DNA of 64,000 bases from Mesaphorura yosii (Eukaryota > Arthropoda > Collembola > Poduromorpha > Tullbergiidae): assembly GCA_009869945.1 (NCBI GenBank), contig WIXG01000082.1, forward strand, positions 186,001 through 250,000, given 5' to 3'. Positions 37,701 to 44,413 of this stretch are shown here, piece by piece (position 1 is the first letter of the stretch; each line of letters opens with the position of its first letter). The notes below the pieces were generated by a model that had not been told where the DNA came from, ran no database searches, and was given only the letters and a program-made list of their open reading frames with translations. A program made the translations under genes and the position numbers.

Positions 37701-40429
37701 GAAGTCAATTTGTTGCGCCGACTACAAAATGTGAAATCAGCGCATATTGAAGCACATGCACATTGAAATGCTTTCTACAGTATTGAAATCAGAGATGAAG
37801 ACATCGTCGGCAATACAACAGAAGCACGGACACACCCGTACTTCGTACGCACTGCAGTACCTGGGCGCTGGATTCAAGTTGGCGGAGATTCATTTTTGCT
37901 CGGAGCGAAAAAAAGCAGCGAATCGCATTGAAATGAAAGCATGTGAAAACTCAATTCTAGTCGGCAGTAAATGCAAGTCGGTTGGTTTGGTTGGATGCGT
38001 GGATTTCACAGCGTGTTTGTGGAGCCTGCCACACCGCACCGCACACACGCCGAGCAATATTTACGCCTCATTTCTTCCCCGCTTTCGCCGATTCGCTTTC
38101 CCTTGATATCACTTACTCTCTTTCATTTCCGACACATGGGATCACACGCAGACAAATAAAGAAACGCAACGCTGAGCAACGGTGGGCGCATCAAAAAGTG
38201 AAAAGGCAATCAGATTTATTCCGACGGGATGCAAAAGGGCTTAATTAAACCAATAAAAAAGTTCGATGAGTGCCGCCGCTCGAGGCAGGTGAACTGCGCC
38301 GCGTCGCCTGTCTACGAGTTTCGTGCAAAGTTTCTTGTCATTTCTGATCTAATCACTTTGACTTTTGATCAATTCCAGGCTCGAGACCTAAACCAGATAT
38401 TAGTTATGATTAACCTTGACAGTTTCCAACAACCTTTTCGTACCTCATCGCCGTCGAGTAGTTGCTGGTCGTAGTCGTCATCCCTGCACACCATTAATCA
38501 CATTGTACCAGAAGTGATTTTGATAATTTTAATGACTTGTAGCAGAGCTCAGCTCTTGCGCTGATACAACGCTGAAGTCTCAACATGTATTCATGATTTA
38601 TGCTTTAAAATGCATCTCACGTCATTCCCTCCTCTCCCGCAGGAAAATTAGATTCCGCTATCGTCATTTCCCGAAAATCGATGCGATATTTACGGCTTTT
38701 AAAATTACGTCTCAGAGCTATAGCCTGCTGTTCCTGTACAAAGCCCTTGGAATCAATTTTAATCAAAATGTCTTGTCAAGTTTTATTTGCGGAAGCATAA
38801 TACAGCAATAAATCCTGCGGTGCCGCGTACATCGTTGTGACATCAGTTTAAAGACAGGCTCACGTGAAAACACAGAGAGACTTGTTGATACGAAGAATCT
38901 CTACTTTGGCACGTGCTTCCCGTACAAGTCGGTCCAGGAACCCTCCTGAGCTTGCCTTGGTCTTGAACATGAAAAAGAGCAAAGAACACTCTCGTGTTTC
39001 GTTGTATTGCATTATGATCTCCATAATTAGATTGAATAAGAAATTCCAATCCGCTACTCAGCTAAGTCTAAAATCATGGGCGAAGGAGGAAATAACTTTA
39101 TTCCTACTTCCTTCCTCCGTCGTTTCACAGTGCAGTGCACTGCATAAGTAGTCGTAAAAAAGAAACCAGCTAGTAACTGCATAAAAACATACGTAATGCA
39201 TTCTGGCATCACGGAATTTGACAACACAATGTAGAATTTTACATATTTTATAAGTCTTATGCTAGAATTTGTAATAAATTCTATTCTCGCACTGTGCTGT
39301 ACTTTATCAGCCGGGATGATGAAATTCTACATTCTCGTCTCTCTGTTTAAAGGTCTACGAACGGCTAAGATGCTGCAGGACAGACGCCCGCCAAAGCAGA
39401 TGCACTCAACTCGTACTCCGGACTCAGCCAGGATGAATAAGTTCAATAATGCTAAAATATAAAAGTCAAGTTTCTCTGTGTTGGAGAAAATGAAACAGGG
39501 AAGGAGTGAGTGCGCGGGCATGAAGACTTACGATGTGATGTGAGCAAGAAGTGTAAATTCATGCTTCATGAACCATTCGAGGAGAAAGTTCAAGAGCTAC
39601 ATGGAGAAGACGTGAAAAGACCCTGCACATTGTGCGGAAAGTCGTAAAAAAGTTGTATAGAAGAGTTAAGTCTTTTGTATTTCATTAAGGATATGAAAAA
39701 GTGAGTAAGAGCCCGGAAAATAAGCAGAAAACAAGAGAAAAGAGTGAAAGGTTGGTTAAATAAACCTAAAGCCCACTGCACGTCGTTCCATTTTAATATT
39801 ACAAATTCAGCAAGGAATTACGAAACACAGTTTCGAGAGAGATGCACGCCAACGCGAATCGAGACTCCAAACTTTGTATTTTCCTGTTTATACATACTTC
39901 GCAATTTGAATTCGAATTCACTACACAAAGATTACACATTTCGCTAATCCTTTCTTATATTTAATGTTTTGTAAACAAATCCTTTCGTTTTCGTTAATTT
40001 CTGCGTGATGGAATATCGTGCTTGTATGTCCCACATCTAAGCTTACATCGAGCTCATCTCGAGTACGATTATGATGCAAAATTAGAACCAACCCGAGATC
40101 AGGGAGGGAGGGATTTGCCGATAGTCAACTCAAATTGAATGCGAGCGAATTGTCCTTTCACGTCATCCAAGACCAGTCCGATACACACCTAACTGATGTT
40201 ACATTCAAGGAGGATCTTAAGAGTTTTCTCCACGCCGAATTAGCACCAGAAGTAAGAATAAATTGCCACCCCTCTATGCTTGATGCAGAAATGAAACCTA
40301 CGCACAGACTCCACCTGACGTGTTCGAACCAAAGTTCTAGAACACGACCAGACATTTTCACTGCTCTATTCCTACATAGAGTTAAAGTCCTGCATGATTC
40401 TCATTCCTGACTCATAAAGGAACGAAGTG

Positions 40430-40435
40430 TTTATT
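40430..40435 (-). terminator. Candidate polyadenylation signal, METTL7-like gene
   Basis: TTTATT on plus is AATAAA on minus, about 80 bases after the METTL7-like stop. A second copy at 40504-40509 is only a few bases from the stop and seems too close. Confidence 0.45.
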
Positions 40436-40513
40436 GACGAAAGTACGACAGATTTCGCAACAAATGTGAGATGTGAGGAAGGAAATCAAATTGGTCTGGT
40501 CTGTTTATTAAAA

Positions 40514-40768
40514 CTATTTAATCTGGATGCCAGAAACATGAGGTTGAACAAACTTCCAGATCCAAAGTCCCGATGTGTCAATTTGCACATTCTTTTGTTC
40601 AATAGACGAGAATGGAGAATTGTCCGTGAGAATTTTGTCCAGTGCCTTGAAGCGACAGCCGTCAAAGAAATAGGGCCAAATGTGTAACTTATCGAGTATA
40701 TATTGCAGCATATTTAGCATTGTTCCGGATTCATCCAAAATATGTTCCACGTAGTAATATCGACCACC
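40514..40768 (-). CDS. METTL7: METTL7-like exon 5: C-terminal part
   Basis: It opens GGRYYYVEHI and holds WPYFFDGCRF and the end VQPHVSGIQIK before the stop at 40514-40516. The acceptor is TTTCAG, phase 0. Confidence 0.92.
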   Translation of the reverse strand, partial: GGRYYYVEHILDESGTMLNMLQYILDKLHIWPYFFDGCRFKALDKILTDNSPFSSIEQKNVQIDTSGLWIWKFVQPHVSGIQIK

Positions 40769-41688
40769 CTGAAATGATCAGATTATCTCACCTAAGATTA
40801 CAAACCGATTGATAAGGTGGCAACACTTACATGCGCAAGTACTCGATGTACTTCCTTCAGAACTCCTTTAAGGTCCAATATACTGCACAGGACAATAGTG
40901 CTGATGACAACATCGACGCTATCACTTGGGATAGAGGACATGTTTGCGGCAGATGTAATTTGGAAGTCTTCAAGAGTTATTCCAGGGTACTGCAGGATAA
41001 AAACAATTTTCATATAATTTTGGATAAACGTCATAAATAACATCGATTACTGGAACCTATAAATTAGTACAGTATTCTTGAAAATACAACTCACCGCTTT
41101 CAGCTTATCTTGGACGATCTTCACGAATGCCGTATTGTAATCAACAGCAATCAAGTTGCAATTCGCTGGATAGAATTGCAAATTCGCACCTGTTCAAACA
41201 AAAATACGGTGGGTTTCCTAACTGAAAAATAGGGGAGTCAATCGTGAATGCAAACAGATTTAGTGGGCTACGCTGATTTCTCGCTGCTAAATTATATGCA
41301 CGATGCTCCGGATTACCTCCTCCAATTCCGATCTCTAGAATCCGTATTTTCCCTTCAGCTCGAAGCTGTGGATCTTTAGATTGAAGGCGACCAAGGTCTT
41401 GGAAGAGCTTGATTTTTATGTCCTTCGTATTTTTGTTGTGCTCAATAGAAAATTCATCCACCATCAGACGACCAAACTGTCTGAAAGAGTTGGAGCATCA
41501 TTAAGCATGCTTCAAACTTGCCACATTGTTATCGGAATTAGCCCGGCTATTGAGACTTACTTTCGTCTGTACTCGGCTGCAGCCTCTCTCCCTTTTGTTA
41601 TCAAAAGTATGAATGCTTTGATTTCAATTGGAAGAAGAACCAATATGAAGAACTGCAAAGCACTCACACATGCTTGTGGGAGTGTCAT
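40514..41688 (-). CDS. METTL7: METTL7/TMT1-like thiol S-methyltransferase (5 exons, 266 aa)
   Basis: This is a SAM-dependent methyltransferase of the METTL7 family. Human members (TMT1A/B) sit on the ER or lipid droplets and methylate thiols. Exons (minus): 41688-41561, 41480-41317, 41189-41095, 40989-40831 and 40768-40514. All phases match and the total is 801 nt, close to the roughly 244 aa of human members. Visible parts are an N-terminal hydrophobic anchor (FFILVLLPIEIKAFILLI, residues about 13-30); SAM motif I LEIGIGGGANLQFYP, matching the family's LEVGCGTGANFKFYP; an acidic motif II (LIAVDYN); SVDVVISTIVLCS; GRYYYVEHI; FFDGCR; and a C-terminal VQPHVSGIQIK like the family's V.PHI.G.A.K. 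The start ATG reads straight into the anchor without an intron. The gene is divergent from the selenoprotein gene, with 931 bp between the two start codons. Shared regulation is inferred, not shown. Confidence 0.93.
40831..40989 (-). CDS. METTL7: METTL7-like exon 4
   Basis: It encodes SDSVDVVISTIVLCSI and a helix ending in LKEVHRVLAH, equivalent to the family's VDVVVCTLVLCS and CRVLRPG. It is phase 0 on both sides; the donor is GTAAGT. Confidence 0.92.
41095..41189 (-). CDS. METTL7: METTL7-like exon 3: SAM motif I end and motif II
   Basis: It encodes ANLQFYPANCNLIAVDYN, where Asp of the VD pair would bind the SAM ribose. The acceptor is AACAG and the donor GCG|GTGAGT, phase 0. Confidence 0.92.
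41317..41480 (-). CDS. METTL7: METTL7-like exon 2: SAM motif I, first half
   Basis: It encodes FGRLMVDEFSIEHN, a helix LFQDLGRL and the glycine-rich ILEIGIGGG. The donor G|GTAATC splits the motif, with the next exon beginning ANLQFYP. Confidence 0.92.
41561..41688 (-). CDS. METTL7: METTL7-like exon 1: membrane anchor
   Basis: It runs from the ATG at 41688 to an AA|GTAAGT donor, phase 2. It encodes the hydrophobic anchor and a basic flank (EYRRK). Confidence 0.85.
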
Positions 41689-42619
41689 GTTTGTACAAGC
41701 GCAAAGTTGATTTGAGGTCAACTGTGTCCAATCAATCTCTCAAAACTGAGCTAAACTATTAGGGCTTTTGGAACTGTTTTGAACTCTTGCCACTCTGAAT
41801 ACAAAATATTAAGATTATTTATGTTGTTTCTTGCCTTGCTCTTGTTTGCAGAGTCTGGGCTGGAATGCGAACAAACTGGCAGAAAGTGCGACTTATATGC
41901 AAATGAGAACAAAAATTATTGTCAGTGGTCATGGCCATGACTTAGTGTGCCGCAATGTTGCTGAGCTGATTTTATAGGATTCGCTTCAGTATCAACCGAT
42001 AAACGAACACTGTGCATGATTAACTGCATGTGGTCACGTATCTCACGTAACACCATGTGTAAATACGGTGTTTACACACTTAACTCCCGTAGCTATTTTC
42101 GATAAATTGAGACGGTGTTAAATATGTATTATGTAACTTCAGCATTTTAGAATAAAGTAGGCGAACTGGTAAACAACGTGCAATGTCGTTTGTACGTACA
42201 GGAGTACTGCACCTGAGGCAGGATTGTCTGCGCCGCACATTCAATGGATAGATACCAATAAAATTGTCAGATTTTGGCTAGAAATTAGATAATACAACCA
42301 ATTTATCCATCCATTGTTTATTTACCCAGTCACAACTATTAGGCTATAACATATGACCACATAATGAGATAATGATTCATAATAATAAATTCGGCCGTAT
42401 AAATTATTCAGACAGGGTGGAGTTGCTGAAAACCTGTTGTACATAAAAGCATATCAGACTCATGATCTCATGATGGTTTCAAGTAAGAAATGAGATTAGA
42501 ACTGAGAAACACACAGCTTGGTGAAGCAAAATTTGACTTCATCGCACTCCTTGTGCGACTGGTTATATGGGCAGCTCTGTTCCGAAATTAAAGTCATATT
42601 TCGAGCCTACCAGAAAAAA
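41689..42619. promoter_or_regulatory. Divergent intergenic region between METTL7-like and SelL
   Basis: This 931-bp stretch lies between two start codons that face away from each other, so promoters of both genes and any 5' UTR must lie here or in unseen upstream exons. It is AT-rich. I did not identify a clear TATA box or a named response element. Confidence 0.45.
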
Positions 42620-43129
42620 ATGGAGTACACGGCTGCCCTCAAAAACTTTGCCAAGAACGTTTCGACATTTCTTTCCGAGACTGAACCGGCATTTGATAAC
42701 ACTACCATGGAAGAATTTGTGGCGAGCTATGTCAAACCAGGAAAATTTTATCCACTCTTCGGATATTACACGGAGCTGCTGAACGCATTTGGTACAAGCG
42801 TCGGACAAGAGTTCGAATCAAGACTGAAGGAGGAATTTGCATGTAATGCAAGGAACGAAGAATTCATGGGTGCGGCCGAAGAATACAACCAAGCGGAGGC
42901 AAACTATTTGAAGTTCGTTGGGAAATTGGATTCAAAATTCGGTTCACTCAAATCTGGTAATGTTCAGGACTTACGGCTCGAATGTTTGGAAACGGAAGAA
43001 AAAGTGAGTTTACAAGAAATATTTCAACGAAAGGCTGCGTCGGGTGCCAAGTTCACATGGATGGTCTTTCTTCGGCATCTTGCTTGACCCGCGTGACGAA
43101 TCAATTTGACACACCTTGCGTCAGCCAAT
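42620..43129 (+). CDS. SelL: SelL exon 1, with both Sec codons
   Basis: It encodes the helical N-terminal region (starting MEYTAALKNF), then FTWMVFLRHLA, TGA, Pro-Ala, TGA, Arg and INLTHLASAN. The donor AAT|GTACGC is moderate; the 62-bp intron that follows is needed to restore the frame, because 62 is not a multiple of three. Confidence 0.85.
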
Positions 43130-43648
43130 GTACGCTCCTCAATTAGAGCTAGTGCATATGAATACGTTATTTCAATTGCACTGCATTTCAGGAAAACTTG
43201 GTCGCTGCAGGGTGTCAAGTGGCGCTTGTATCGTTCAGTCCAAAAGACGCGCTGAAGGAGTTTAAAAAGAGGGCAGCCGGTGAGTTCGACTGCTTCTGGG
43301 ACCCGACATGCTTAGTGTACAATCAGTTTGGAATGGGTCACTCGCTATCAAAAGTGAGACGGAGAAAAATGTTGGAATTTATGCTTGTTGTTGGTCAGTG
43401 CCTTACATGTTGACATTTTGTAGATTTTTGGTCTGAAGACCATTTATTGGTTTGTGGAGAACATCCCAACAGGAAAAGTGCACATGGAACGGGAAGGGCA
43501 CGTGCCGGACGATGATGTTCTTATGCTTGGCGGTGACATCATCTTCAACAATGCAACTGGAGAAATAGTGTACAGATTTCCACAAGAAAGTGCGATTGCA
43601 CGACCAGATATCAAGTCCGTATTGAATATCCTGAAGGAAAACGCTTAA
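42620..43648 (+). CDS. SelL: Selenoprotein L (SelL), Sec-x-x-Sec redox protein (3 exons, 298 aa)
   Basis: This is a peroxiredoxin-like thioredoxin-fold protein in which both redox Cys are replaced by selenocysteine. Exons: 42620-43129, 43192-43353 and 43424-43648, all phase 0. The frame contains TGA at 43085-43087 (Sec156) and at 43094-43096 (Sec159), within FLRHLA-Sec-PA-Sec-R. Related AhpC/TSA-like proteins have FLRHFGCPFCR at this spot, so both TGAs sit exactly on the CxxC. Codons after the TGAs keep matching the family: LVAAGCQVALVSF, FDCFWDPTCLVYNQFGMG, FGLKTIYW and DVLMLGGDIIFN. SelL is the known family with a UxxU diselenide motif, reported mainly from aquatic organisms. A type II SECIS lies in the 3' UTR. 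The N-terminal 150 residues are helical and charged. The ATG at 42620 has A at -3. A conventional gene finder would stop at 43087. Confidence 0.9.
43085..43087 (+). other. SelL: UGA recoded as selenocysteine (Sec156)
   Basis: TGA occupies the first Cys position of the redox motif, straight after FLRHLA. The reading frame continues with family-conserved residues after it. Confidence 0.88.
43094..43096 (+). other. SelL: UGA recoded as selenocysteine (Sec159)
   Basis: This second TGA lies three codons after the first, separated by CCC GCG (Pro-Ala), and is followed by CGA (Arg). It matches the second Cys of CPxCR and completes a Sec-x-x-Sec pair. Confidence 0.88.
43192..43353 (+). CDS. SelL: SelL exon 2
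   Basis: The acceptor TTTCAG leads into ENLVAAGCQVALVSFSP, then FKKRAAGEFDCFWDPT and YNQFGMGHSLSK. The donor AAA|GTGAGA is strong, phase 0. This matches the strand-helix-strand after the redox motif in AhpC/TSA-like proteins. Confidence 0.92.
43424..43648 (+). CDS. SelL: SelL exon 3 and stop
   Basis: After acceptor TTTTGTAG it encodes IFGLKTIYWFVENIP, GHVPDDDVLMLGGDIIFNN, TGEIVYRF and a final helix, ending at TAA 43646-43648. The true stop is TAA, so it cannot be confused with the two Sec codons. Confidence 0.92.
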   Translation: MFGLKTIYWFVENIPTGKVHMEREGHVPDDDVLMLGGDIIFNNATGEIVYRFPQESAIARPDIKSVLNILKENA

Positions 43649-43690
43649 ATTGTGCTTACCTGATACAGTTGAATCCTTGCTCTGCTTTCG

Positions 43691-43767
43691 TTTCTTAAAT
43701 ATCATGACGAGTCCTGGCGAAATTGTTAAAGCAAGGCCATGACTTTGATTTGCTTGATTTTAAGGTG
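43691..43767 (+). promoter_or_regulatory. SelL: SECIS element, type II, in SelL 3' UTR
   Basis: It lies 43 bases after the SelL stop. The quartet is ATGA at 43704-43707 opposite TGAT at 43746-43749, giving the tandem G.A pairs and a U.U. Helix II pairs GAGTC with GACTT (one G.U) and TGGC with GCCA, with one C.U mismatch between. Twelve bases after the quartet come the unpaired AA (43720-43721). A small extra helix TTG/CAA (43723-43725 with 43732-43734) closes the apical loop, which makes it type II. Helix I pairs CTTAAA (43694-43699) with TTTAAG (43759-43764). In eukaryotes SBP2 binds the quartet and directs Sec insertion at UGA. Spacing, quartet and AA all fit the consensus. Confidence 0.87.
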
Positions 43768-44153
43768 AAAGTCGGCTTGGGCTCAACTCAAATAAGCATG
43801 ACATAGGAAGGACAGCACAAGCATTATAAGTAGTCAATTAGTAATTCATTTGAAGGAATTGTGACTTGGCTAAATTGATCAGATCGTAGTGAGCTAAATT
43901 GTTCAATTCAATTCGATTAAAATTGTTGAGCATTAGGATGGTGTGGTGATAAATAGTGTTGCATGACAGCTAAATCGGAATTCATTCCACTAAAAGCTCA
44001 TTTACATCGCGGAGCAACGACTGCTTTCCTTTGTCACGAATCCGGGAAATAGAACAATCTCAGCCCACTAAAACACGGACTGATGACTTTGATTTCTGTT
44101 CAGTAACTGTTTCATGCTCGAAGTGTTCACGTCGTAGCCTGCAATCCGGCGTC

Positions 44154-44413
44154 ATGCTTGTCAATTTTGCGAACGAATACTTTCCCAAACTCCATGCGCA
44201 TATCTTGCCATCATTTTCCCATCGAAATGCCGTCGACTCAACCTTTCACAGTGATAGCATAAATCAAAATGGTGAAGAAGGCCTCCGCACTGATGACCAA
44301 GAAAACATTTGCTGGATTGAACCAAAGGATTCGATTTCAAGCGATTTTTGTCAAAACACGAGTTTACATGGACTCAAATATATCTCTCAGCCTAAACGCC
44401 ATTTGAGTGAAAG
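44154..44413 (+). CDS. DEG/ENaC exon 1: cytosolic N-terminus with HG motif
   Basis: It encodes about 86 residues ending TSLHGLKYISQPKRHLSE. The donor is AG|GTAATT, phase 2. The frame is open from 43974, so the exon may begin earlier without an in-frame ATG. Confidence 0.75.

Larger units (their letters stand above)
23192..40429. other. 17-kb stretch with no recognised gene
   Basis: I read both strands for domain motifs flanked by plausible splice sites and found none. The open frames are short, with no family resemblance and low-complexity composition in places. The stretch lies upstream of neuroligin and downstream of the METTL7-like gene. It may therefore hold neuroligin promoters, enhancers or 5' non-coding exons that cannot be recognised from sequence alone. 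Small tandem repeats occur near 30343, 31765 and 32970. Confidence 0.45.

Noticed and set aside
37747..38248. Plus-strand ORFs of 119 and 88 codons in the gene-poor region
   Set aside because: Three overlapping frames, no motif, no splice context.
43082..43099. Reading the two TGAs as stops of a pseudogene or truncated protein
   Set aside because: Both fall exactly on the redox Cys positions, the downstream frame is conserved across two introns, and a SECIS follows. Random decay would not produce this combination.
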